The notes below the pieces were generated by a model. The model made no database searches. It was given only the letters and a program-made list of their open reading frames with translations, and had not been told where the DNA came from. From Candidatus Saccharimonadota bacterium (GTDB lineage Bacteria > Patescibacteriota > Saccharimonadia > Saccharimonadales > Saccharimonadaceae), in assembly GCA_028289015.1 (NCBI GenBank), contig JAQGHC010000027.1, forward strand, positions 1-47,483: a DNA stretch of 47,483 bases, read 5' to 3'. Every line of letters starts with the position of its first letter. The first letter of the stretch is position 1. Position numbers and translations under genes: made by a program. Positions 33,595-41,150 of the stretch are shown piece by piece.

Positions 33595-34887
33595 ATGAAT
33601 ACGATTGTAAAAAACCTATCAGATACCAAAGTTGAATTGACTATCACTCTCGGCAAAGAAGAATTAGATGCGGCTGAAAAAGTTGCTATCTCAAAACTCG
33701 CAAAAACCGTAAAGGTTCAAGGCTTCCGCAAAGGTAAAGTACCGCCAAGTGTCGCCGCTAAAAACATCGACCCAGAGATGCTTAGTCAGCAGACACTAGA
33801 AGATGCGCTGTCTAAAGCCGTTGCTCAGGCATACATGGATAAAGGCATTCAGGCACTTGATCGTCCAGCTGTCGAGATTAAGAAATTCGTTCCCGGCCAG
33901 GAACTGCAGTTTACGGCTGAGGCTGAAATCTTACCAACGGTAATGTTAGGTGATTACAAAAACTTGAAAGTCGAAAAGGCTAAAATTAATGTTTCTAACG
34001 ATGAAGTCAGTGAAATCATCGAACGTATGCGCGGCGGTATGGGTGAAAAGAAAGCCGTTGACCGTGCAGCCAAGGACGGCGACGAAGTAAAGATCGATTT
34101 CGTCGGTAAAAAAGACGATGTAGCCTTTGACGGTGGCACTGGCACTGATTACGACCTAACACTGGGTAGTAGCTCATTTATTCCAGGCTTTGAAGAAGGT
34201 ATCGTCGGCAAAAAAGCAGGTGAAACATTCGATCTTAAATTGAAGTTCCCTGAAACTTACCACGTCGCCGATCTAAAAGGTGCCGACGTTGTCTTTACGA
34301 CTACCCTAAAAGAAGTCAAAGAAATTGTTCTTCCTAAACTGACAGATGAGTTTGCCGCACAGGCCGGTCCTTTCAAAACCGTTGAAGATTTAAAGGCTGA
34401 TGTTAAGCGTGAACTAACTGCGCAAAAAGAACGTGAAGCTAATGAGAAATTAAAAGACAGTCTTGTAAAGCAGCTTGTCGATGTCAGTAAGGTCCCTGTC
34501 CCTGAAATCCTGTTGAACGATCAAACTGAATCTATTGAACGTGATATGACACAGAATTTAATGTATCAAGGTATTACACTCGAGCAGTACCTAGAGAATA
34601 AAGGTTTTGAAAACAAAGAAAAATGGCTTAAGACCGAAGTCTATGAAGCGGCTGAAAAGCGTGTTCAAGCAGGTTTGGCACTAGCTGAGCTAAGCAAGGC
34701 TGAAAAGATCGAAGCAACCAGCAAAGAACTCGAAGAGCATGTTGCTATGTATAAAACGCAGTATGCGAATAATCCGCAAATGGTCGCTCAGTTTGATCAA
34801 CCAGAAGCTCGTCGTGATATTGCTAATCGCTTATTGACTGAAAAGACAGTCGAACGATTAGTTGAATTGAACACGACAACCAAGTAG
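33595..34887 (+). CDS. tig: Trigger factor (ribosome-associated chaperone)
   Basis: It binds nascent chains at the ribosome exit. The N-terminal ribosome-binding domain carries the signature VQGFRKGKVPPSV. The FKBP-like isomerase domain follows (about residues 150-240, GDEVKIDFVGKKDDVAFDGG to SSFIPGFEEGIVGKKAGE), then the long helical C-terminal chaperone arms. At 430 residues it is complete. In many bacteria tig precedes clpP-clpX. Here clpP follows too, but after a strong terminator and 530 bases without a gene, and clpX is not present. Confidence 0.96.
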   Translation: MNTIVKNLSDTKVELTITLGKEELDAAEKVAISKLAKTVKVQGFRKGKVPPSVAAKNIDPEMLSQQTLEDALSKAVAQAYMDKGIQALDRPAVEIKKFVPGQELQFTAEAEILPTVMLGDYKNLKVEKAKINVSNDEVSEIIERMRGGMGEKKAVDRAAKDGDEVKIDFVGKKDDVAFDGGTGTDYDLTLGSSSFIPGFEEGIVGKKAGETFDLKLKFPETYHVADLKGADVVFTTTLKEVKEIVLPKLTDEFAAQAGPFKTVEDLKADVKRELTAQKEREANEKLKDSLVKQLVDVSKVPVPEILLNDQTESIERDMTQNLMYQGITLEQYLENKGFENKEKWLKTEVYEAAEKRVQAGLALAELSKAEKIEATSKELEEHVAMYKTQYANNPQMVAQFDQPEARRDIANRLLTEKTVERLVELNTTTK

Positions 34888-34908
34888 CTATTTTTATCTG
34901 AGGATGTC

Positions 34909-34944
34909 AACCCCCCCTGATCTATATACGGATCAGGGGGTTTT
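34909..34944 (+). terminator. Intrinsic terminator after tig
   Basis: CCCCCTGATC pairs with GATCAGGGGG around an 8-base loop, followed by four T residues. Confidence 0.9.
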
Positions 34945-35371
34945 ACCCTTTCGCGTCGCGTTAAAAGGTAATGGCTCCCGTCAGTAGGGTTTAGCTTTGC
35001 GTTCGATCTGATTGCATTGTGACCTTGTTGGCGATCATACATGGTCACTCATTTAACGGTGATCCGCACAAAGGTAATAGTTGTATCATGCGGAATGACT
35101 TTAAGGTGACAAACATTGTCATCGGATTACTAAGGGGATCTAAGGCTGCACTATCAAGTGGCGTGCCCGTGATCTTTCGGACGATTGGAATATCAGTTAT
35201 GACCGTACTCTAAGCTAATCTTCGTTTGATTGCAACGTCGGTAGACTGGCGAGGTTGTGGGGGTGTTCGATGCACGATCAATATCTTTCGTCTACGAGAA
35301 AGATTGTCAACATACTCATACCATAAAATTAAAGACAAACTAGCAGGATGATGCGCTGAAACAACGAGGCT
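34945..35371. other. Gene-free stretch between tig and clpP
   Basis: I see no convincing gene in about 430 bases. One GTG-started plus-strand frame of 64 codons (35019-35213) has no ribosome-binding site or family likeness. There is local pairing potential: ATCCGCA near 35062 with TGCGGAAT near 35089, and a perfect ATCTTTC (35283-35289)/GAAAGAT (35298-35304) hairpin. A small RNA is possible. It does not look like tmRNA, RNase P RNA, 6S or SRP RNA. Confidence 0.4.
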
Positions 35372-35411
35372 GCTAGCACTCACTTGCATCGAGTGCTAGC
35401 TTTGGTATACT
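35372..35411 (+). promoter_or_regulatory. CIRCE operator and promoter of clpP
   Basis: GCTAGCACTC, a 9-base spacer and GAGTGCTAGC (35372-35400) form a CIRCE element with one change from consensus in each arm and the inverted repeat kept. It overlaps TTGCAT (35384-35389), 16 bases from TATACT (35406-35411). The -10 box ends 6 bases before the clpP ATG, so the mRNA is probably leaderless and HrcA-controlled. Confidence 0.92.
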
Positions 35412-35417
35412 AGATAT

Positions 35418-36014
35418 ATGAATAAGCCGACTAGTTATCTTGTCCCAACAGTTATCGAGAAAACGCATGATGGCGAACGTGCGTTTGATATTTACTCACG
35501 CCTACTTAACGAACGCATTATTTTTTTAGGTGAAGACGTCAATGAACACACGGCGAATATCGTTGTTGCGCAGTTGCTGCACCTTGCGTACGATGATCCG
35601 AAGAAAGACATTAAGTTGTATATAAATAGCCCGGGTGGCAGTGTTTACGACGGTTTGGCTATTTATGATACGATGCAGTATATATCACCTGACGTGGTAA
35701 CAATTGGTATAGGTTTACAAGCAAGTATGGGCGCGTTCCTACTGTCGAGTGGCACGAAAGGTAAGCGCTTTGCGTTGCCAAGTAGTCGTATTATGATTCA
35801 CCAGCCGTCAAGCGGTACGCAGGGTAAGGTGAGCGACCAGGAAATTACACTTCGTGAAAGCTTGTTCCTGAAGCATCGTCTAAACGAAATTCTCGCTAAG
35901 AACACAGGTCAAAAATTAGCTAAAATCGAAAAAGATGCCGATCGTGACTACTGGATGAGTGCTGAAGAAGCCTCCAAGTACGGCCTGATCGATGAAGTAA
36001 TTAAACACGCTTAA
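35418..36014 (+). CDS. clpP: ATP-dependent Clp protease proteolytic subunit
   Basis: This serine peptidase forms the double-heptamer chamber that degrades proteins delivered by ClpC. Catalytic residues are visible: Ser103 in [10 protein letters not shown], His128 in IMIHQPS, and an Asp near 177 in DRDYWMS. The [17 protein letters not shown] helix is typical. At 198 residues it is full length. There is no Shine-Dalgarno sequence; translation probably starts at the very 5' end of the transcript. Shared CIRCE control with clpC suggests they are induced together. Confidence 0.97.
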   Translation: MNKPTSYLVPTVIEKTHDGERAFDIYSRLLNERIIFLGEDVNEHTANIVVAQLLHLAYDDPKKDIKLYINSPGGSVYDGLAIYDTMQYISPDVVTIGIGLQASMGAFLLSSGTKGKRFALPSSRIMIHQPSSGTQGKVSDQEITLRESLFLKHRLNEILAKNTGQKLAKIEKDADRDYWMSAEEASKYGLIDEVIKHA

Positions 36015-36094
36015 ATTCCTACTCGTTGACGCTGCATTCTTTGTATGGTTATATGAAGTTATTCCTAGCATCAATAAGATAGGTGGTAAATGTT

Positions 36095-36664
36095 ATGGAC
36101 GTATTCTCTAATATCAATGTGGAAGCTTTCAAGATGCTCGTATGGGTATTTGCCTTGGCAGTTGGCGTTCTGGTGTTTGTATCTTCAGAACGCGTCGGCA
36201 TTTTTGATAAGATTATTGCAGTCGTCAAAGGTGTATTTGCTATGGCTTTGTCTGTCGCCGCATTGGCGATCGGTGTCGTGTTCTATATCCTTTCACACGC
36301 AACGGATAGTCGTTGGTCTGTAGGTAAGGACGCGACAGTCGAATCACCGCAAATACCTGACAATCCGTTTTTTGGTCAAGTCATTGACACGCTCAACTCA
36401 TTTATGGGTAGCGTAACCGGCAGTGTAAATGATCTGTTTGCTATAAAGAATGCGTTTGTAACTACGCAAGATTTCTTTCTTCTGGCGGGCTGGGCAGTAC
36501 TATTGGTTATTCCGTTATTTATACTGCTGCGCATTCTCACTTGGCGAAAGGAATCTCGGGAGAAGCGTCAGATGAAGCGAGACAGGGCAACGCTCAGAAG
36601 GATTTCTACTGAGCTTGAGCAGATGAAGCGAGCGCTTGGTTTACCGCCGCCGGATGTGAAATAA
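36095..36664 (+). CDS. Membrane protein of unknown function with basic C-terminal helix
   Basis: The 189 residues contain three hydrophobic segments: near residues 10-30 (LVWVFALAVGVLVFVS), 38-62 (VFAMALSVAALAIGVVFYIL) and 125-145 (LAGWAVLLVIPLFILLRIL). A very basic coiled-coil tail follows (KESREKRQMKRDRATLRR). The positively charged tail should face the cytoplasm. ATG 36095 is preferred over the in-frame GTG at 36083 because AGGTGG is then well placed as a ribosome-binding site. No family is recognised. It is followed by a short GGGGTC/GACCCC hairpin near 36692-36709. Confidence 0.72.
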   Translation: MDVFSNINVEAFKMLVWVFALAVGVLVFVSSERVGIFDKIIAVVKGVFAMALSVAALAIGVVFYILSHATDSRWSVGKDATVESPQIPDNPFFGQVIDTLNSFMGSVTGSVNDLFAIKNAFVTTQDFFLLAGWAVLLVIPLFILLRILTWRKESREKRQMKRDRATLRRISTELEQMKRALGLPPPDVK

Positions 36665-36768
36665 GGAATACCGTGTCGTGTGGACGCGAAAAGGGGTCGT
36701 CGCTGACCCCACCACACACTCCTGAATTTTGAAGCTACATTTCATACGATGTGGTCAATTTTTATATC

Positions 36769-36798
36769 TTGACTAATCAATGTGAAAAGCATTATATA
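36769..36798 (+). promoter_or_regulatory. Promoter of the PP2C gene
   Basis: TTGACT (36769-36774), then TTATAT or TATATA at a 17- or 18-base spacing (36792-36798). The gene has an AAAGGA ribosome-binding site. Confidence 0.65.
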
Positions 36799-36819
36799 TT
36801 TATATAACAAAGGAATTTA

Positions 36820-37623
36820 ATGCTAGAAGTTGTTGACGTCGGAGTGGCTCATATAACAAAGCGCGAAAAGATGCTTCGTTATTATGGGCGCGTGCTTGAA
36901 CCTGGGCAAGCAAACGACCAAGATGCGTATATGATAGACGAGCAGTATAATTGTTTTGCTGTTGCAGATGGTGTTGGCAGCAGTATCAATTCGGATATTG
37001 CAGCGAAAGTAGTGTGCGAGGCCTATCGCGCAACAGTCATTGATCACTCTAACGGCACGGTGAGTATGTCAAAAAGCCAAAGGGAAGACGCAAGCGACAC
37101 GTTGCACCGTCTTCACTCGGCTGCTGCAGGCGCACATGCAACCACTACGTTTACTGGGTTCACAATCCATGCAAATAATATGGCGTCGTACTTGCATATC
37201 GGTGATTCGCAGTTGTTACTTTTGCGTGATGACGATGTAATGCAATGTACGAGTGAACACGTGGCGCCTAATGGTTTTCAGCTACTGAATTATTTAGGGA
37301 CACAACCCGAGTGGAAAGCAATGGGATATGCCCGACATCCATTGGAGCTGACGGGTGAGTCAAACGCATTCAGCACTACGAAATTAGAGGCGGAATGGGG
37401 TTTTATCCGTCTGAAGGACGGCGATCGATTAGTATTGATGACCGATGGCGTGCGAGGTAGTGGTCAAAACGACAGACTCGAAGATCGTTATTTGAGGGAA
37501 TATATGCAGCGTCGATTAGGTGCGACTGCATTTGCGCAGCTAGTCATGAGAAAATCTCGCAAAGAGGATGATTCTACTCTCGTGGTTGTCGATCTTGGCC
37601 TATCATTAAATACAGTCAAATAA
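36820..37623 (+). CDS. PP2C-family serine/threonine protein phosphatase
   Basis: The metal-dependent phosphatase core is clear: NDQDAYMID, FAVADGVGSS (metal-binding Asp-Gly), YLHIGDSQLLLLRDD, RLVLMTDGVRG and the closing EDDSTLVVVDL. The middle GHVLTNALG-type motif is replaced by less typical sequence, and an insertion around residues 150-195 distinguishes it from PrpC/Stp. At 267 residues it is a single-domain cytosolic enzyme. No partner kinase lies in the window. It is transcribed alone between clpP and rpoB. Confidence 0.88.
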   Translation: MLEVVDVGVAHITKREKMLRYYGRVLEPGQANDQDAYMIDEQYNCFAVADGVGSSINSDIAAKVVCEAYRATVIDHSNGTVSMSKSQREDASDTLHRLHSAAAGAHATTTFTGFTIHANNMASYLHIGDSQLLLLRDDDVMQCTSEHVAPNGFQLLNYLGTQPEWKAMGYARHPLELTGESNAFSTTKLEAEWGFIRLKDGDRLVLMTDGVRGSGQNDRLEDRYLREYMQRRLGATAFAQLVMRKSRKEDDSTLVVVDLGLSLNTVK

Positions 37624-37627
37624 CCCC

Positions 37628-37656
37628 TTGACTAATTGCACAAAAACCTTCACAAT
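37628..37656 (+). promoter_or_regulatory. Candidate upstream promoter of rpoBC
   Basis: TTGACT (37628-37633), a 17-base spacer and CACAAT (37651-37656). An alternative uses TTGCAC (37636-37641) with TACTAA (37660-37665). The -10 boxes are weak. Confidence 0.45.
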
Positions 37657-37697
37657 GGGTACTAAGAAGTAGTGTATCTTTGGTTGTGTATGTTCAT

Positions 37698-37770
37698 AGT
37701 TAGTTGGCCCTAACAGAGAGCAAATCAGAGTTTAGGGAATCTTCGGCGCCGATTACCCAACTAATATAAT
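37698..37770 (+). promoter_or_regulatory. Three-way-junction-like structure or operator upstream of rpoB
   Basis: TTAGTTGG (37700-37707) pairs with CCAACTAA (37757-37764) and encloses two adjacent stems: CCCTAA/TTAGGG (37708-37713 with 37732-37737) and AATC/GATT (37738-37741 with 37751-37754). Almost no base is unpaired at the junction. The second arm includes the 10-bp palindrome TCGGCGCCGA. A perfect TATAAT (37765-37770) directly follows, so the same sequence could instead be a DNA operator over a second rpoB promoter. Confidence 0.6.
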
Positions 37771-37789
37771 TCAATTGCGAGGAGTTACA

Positions 37790-40700
37790 ATGGCAAAAAC
37801 CAAGCCTGACGTGGCTAAGCGTGTGTTCTTTACGAAGGACGATACCGCTTTACCACTACCAAACCTAATCGCTCACCAGAAAGACTCATGGCGTGAATTC
37901 GTCGAGACTGGTTTGAGTGAAATATTTGCAGAACTTAACCCAATCGAGGACTATACTGGTCAAAAGCTCGAATTGCGATTCAAAGAATACGCATTCCAGG
38001 CACCAAAGACCACAGAGCAAGATGCGAAAGTGAACAACCTTACGTTCGACGCACCATTGCACGCCAACGTCGAGCTTACCAACAAGGTAACTGGCGAAGT
38101 CAAAGAGCAAGAAATTTATCTTGGTGATTACCCTTGGATGACTGACCGCGGAACATTCGTGATTAATGGTACTGAGCGTGTCGTCGTTTCACAGCTTATC
38201 CGTTCTGCAGGTGTATTCTTTACTGCTGACAGCGCTGTCGGCCGTAACAACTACGGAGCAAAACTTATCCCAGGCCGTGGTGCTTGGCTAGAGTTTGAAA
38301 CCGCTTCAAACGGTACGATCTACGTTAAGATCGACCGTCGCCGTAAACTACCTATCACAACACTACTACGTGCTCTAGGTCACAACAAAACATCAGAAAT
38401 AAAAGCATTATTTGCTGATGTTGATACTGGCGATGTCAAGTATATCGATGCGACTCTTGAAAAAGATCCAGCACGCGGTGCTAACGAAGCGTTAATCGAA
38501 GTTTACCGGCGTCTTCGACCAGGTGATCTTGCGACTGTTGATAACGCACGCAGTATGATCGAACGAATGTTCTTCGATTTCAAGCGATTCGACTATAGCC
38601 GCGTCGGACGTTACAAATTAAACCAACGCCTTGGTTTGGAAGTGCCAAACACGACAGAAAACCGTGTTTTCCAAATGACCGACTTGGTTGCAATCATTAA
38701 GGAAATCATTCGCCTTAATAACACCCAGGATCCAGCTGATGACATCGACGCGCTTTCAAACCGCCGTGTCAAATTAGTTGGTGAATTGGTTGCTCGTCAG
38801 TTCCGCGTCGGTATGCTTCGCATGCAACGTAACGCAATGGACCGCATGAGTATGAGTGATCTTGAAACTGTTACTCCTGGTCAGCTAATTAATGCTCGCC
38901 CGGTCGTTGCTGCTGTTCGTGAATTCTTTGCTAGCTCACAGCTTTCGCAGCTGATGGACGAAGTGAACCCGCTCGCAGAGCTTTCACACAAACGTCGCCT
39001 TAGTTCAATGGGTCCTGGTGGTCTTTCACGCGAACGCGCTGGCTTTGATGTCCGCGACGCTCACCCGACTCACTACGGTCGCCTTTGTTCTGTTGAAACC
39101 CCAGAAGGTGCCAACATCGGACTTGTATTGAACCTTGCAACCTACGCTCGTGTTAACGAATACGGTTTCATTGAAACTCCTTATCTTAAGGTAGTAAGCG
39201 GTAAAGTTACCGATGAAGTCGTTTATCTTGACGCTTCACAAGAACTTGGCGAAGTTATCGCTGACGCTGGTGCGAAATTGAACGCTGACGGTACATTCGT
39301 TGCCGAACGTGTGAGCGCTCGTGACAACCTTAACCCGGCGCAAGTAGACTCTGCTGACGTGACCTACATGGATGCAGCCAACAAACAAATTCTTGGTTCA
39401 ACCGCATCATTGGTGCCGTTTATCGAGAAAAACCGTGTTGACCGTTCATTGACTGGTTCAAACATGCAAAAGCAAGCAGTGCCACTTCTGAACCCAGAAG
39501 CAGCCATTGTCGGTACGGGTATCGAATCTGTGCTTGCGCAAAATACTAGCCAATTGATCGTTGCAGAAGCCGACGGCGAAGTTGTACGTGCTGATGCTGA
39601 CGAAGTGCATGTCAAGTATAAAGACGGCGTTAAGATTTACGAAGTTGTTCACTTCTCAAAATCTAACGATGACCGTTCAATCAACCAAAAAGTTCGTGTA
39701 TTGCGTGGGCAAAAAGTGGTTGCTGGCGACATTCTTATCGAAGGCGCATCGATCGCTGATGGCGAACTAGCCCTTGGTCGCGACCTCACTGTGGCCTTCA
39801 TGCCATGGGGCGGTTACAACATGGATGACGCGATCGTTCTTTCTGATCGTATCGTTAAAGAAGACGCATTAACGAGCATTAACATTAAGGACTACACTGT
39901 TGAAGTTCGTGAAACCAAGCTTGGTCCAGAAATTGTCACCCGCGACATTCCAAACGTTTCAGAAGATTCACTTCGTCACCTTGATGAAATGGGTATTGTT
40001 CAAGTTGGTTCTGAAGTTAAATCTGGCGACGTACTTGTCGGTAAGATTACACCAAAGGGTGAGCAAGAACTAAGCAGCGAAGAGCGCCTACTACGTGCAA
40101 TCTTCGGTGAAAAAGCAAAAGACGTTCGTGATACTTCACAGCGCATGAACAATGCTGGTGGCGGGAAAGTTGTCGGAGTTAAGATCTTTAGCCGTGAAAA
40201 CGGTCACGAACTTAAAGCTGGTGTATTAATGCAGATTCAGATTTTCGTTGCACAACTTCGCAAAATTAGCGTTGGTGACAAGCTAGCTGGTCGTCACGGT
40301 AACAAGGGTGTTGTTGCACGTATCCTTCCTGTCGAGGATATGCCATTTATGGAAGACGGTACGCCAGTTGATGTGGTCCTGAACCCACTCGGTGTCCCAT
40401 CTCGTATGAACATTGGTCAGCTATTTGAAACGCACCTTGGTATGGCAGCTCGTGCGCTTGGTTACAAAGTTGCAACACCTCCATTTAACGGTGTGCCTAA
40501 CGATGTCATTAGCGACGAGCTTGAAAAAGCTGGCTATGCTCGTGATGGTAAATCTCAACTTTACGATGGCCGTACTGGTGACGCCTTCGAAGAACGAACG
40601 ACTGTTGGTGTGATGCACATCATTAAGCTTCACCACATGGTAAGTGACAAGATCCACGCTCGTTCAACTGGTCCATACACAATGGTCACCCAGCAACCAC

Positions 40701-41149
40701 TTGGTGGTAAAGCACAAAACGGTGGTCAGCGATTCGGAGAGATGGAAGTCTGGGCCCTCGAAGCTTACGGTGCTGCAACAACATTGCAGGAGATGCTTAC
40801 TATTAAATCTGACGATGTCTACGGTCGTGCAAAAGCCTACGAATCAATCATTAAGAACGAAGCGATTGTTGGTCCGAAACTGCCAGAATCATTCAACGTC
40901 TTAGTGAAAGAATTGCAAGGACTTGGGCTTCGTGTTGACTTGCTTGACGAGAGCGCAGATGCAGCTATTGACGCAGAAGTGATCATTGCTACTAGTGGTC
41001 CAGCGGACAAAACTGTCCCTGCTCAGATCGTATTTGATGATGAAGAACTTGAAACGATTCTAGACGAAGCTGATGAACTCGGCGACCTTGAAGATGGTAT
41101 AACGATTCAAGACATTGATGAAATAGAAGAAATTAAGGAGGAGGCGTAA
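37790..41149 (+). CDS. rpoB: DNA-directed RNA polymerase beta subunit
   Basis: All catalytic-core beta regions are present. They include the rifampicin-pocket segment FFASSQLSQLMDEVNPLAELSHKRRLSSMGPGG, cited here by its parts SSQLSQLMDE and SHKRRLSSMGPGG, then RPTHYGRLC-like HPTHYGRLCSVETPEG, GRHGNKGVV, and the C-terminal GGQRFGEMEVWALEAYGAA. The main rifampicin-contact residues (equivalents of Asp516, His526 and Ser531) are kept, while some neighbours differ. The 1119 residues lack the large lineage insertions of proteobacterial beta. ATG 37790 has a GCGAGGAG ribosome-binding site; an in-frame ATG at 37775 is less likely. rplJ-rplL, often upstream, are absent. rpoC follows after one base. 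Confidence 0.98.
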   Translation: MAKTKPDVAKRVFFTKDDTALPLPNLIAHQKDSWREFVETGLSEIFAELNPIEDYTGQKLELRFKEYAFQAPKTTEQDAKVNNLTFDAPLHANVELTNKVTGEVKEQEIYLGDYPWMTDRGTFVINGTERVVVSQLIRSAGVFFTADSAVGRNNYGAKLIPGRGAWLEFETASNGTIYVKIDRRRKLPITTLLRALGHNKTSEIKALFADVDTGDVKYIDATLEKDPARGANEALIEVYRRLRPGDLATVDNARSMIERMFFDFKRFDYSRVGRYKLNQRLGLEVPNTTENRVFQMTDLVAIIKEIIRLNNTQDPADDIDALSNRRVKLVGELVARQFRVGMLRMQRNAMDRMSMSDLETVTPGQLINARPVVAAVREFFASSQLSQLMDEVNPLAELSHKRRLSSMGPGGLSRERAGFDVRDAHPTHYGRLCSVETPEGANIGLVLNLATYARVNEYGFIETPYLKVVSGKVTDEVVYLDASQELGEVIADAGAKLNADGTFVAERVSARDNLNPAQVDSADVTYMDAANKQILGSTASLVPFIEKNRVDRSLTGSNMQKQAVPLLNPEAAIVGTGIESVLAQNTSQLIVAEADGEVVRADADEVHVKYKDGVKIYEVVHFSKSNDDRSINQKVRVLRGQKVVAGDILIEGASIADGELALGRDLTVAFMPWGGYNMDDAIVLSDRIVKEDALTSINIKDYTVEVRETKLGPEIVTRDIPNVSEDSLRHLDEMGIVQVGSEVKSGDVLVGKITPKGEQELSSEERLLRAIFGEKAKDVRDTSQRMNNAGGGKVVGVKIFSRENGHELKAGVLMQIQIFVAQLRKISVGDKLAGRHGNKGVVARILPVEDMPFMEDGTPVDVVLNPLGVPSRMNIGQLFETHLGMAARALGYKVATPPFNGVPNDVISDELEKAGYARDGKSQLYDGRTGDAFEERTTVGVMHIIKLHHMVSDKIHARSTGPYTMVTQQPLGGKAQNGGQRFGEMEVWALEAYGAATTLQEMLTIKSDDVYGRAKAYESIIKNEAIVGPKLPESFNVLVKELQGLGLRVDLLDESADAAIDAEVIIATSGPADKTVPAQIVFDDEELETILDEADELGDLEDGITIQDIDEIEEIKEEA

Positions 41150-41150
41150 G

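Noticed and set aside
34797-35048. 83-codon minus-strand frame across the end of tig
   Set aside because: It runs through the tig terminator and coding end and has no promoter or ribosome-binding site.
35019-35213. 64-codon frame between tig and clpP
   Set aside because: GTG start without a ribosome-binding site or nearby promoter box, and no family likeness.
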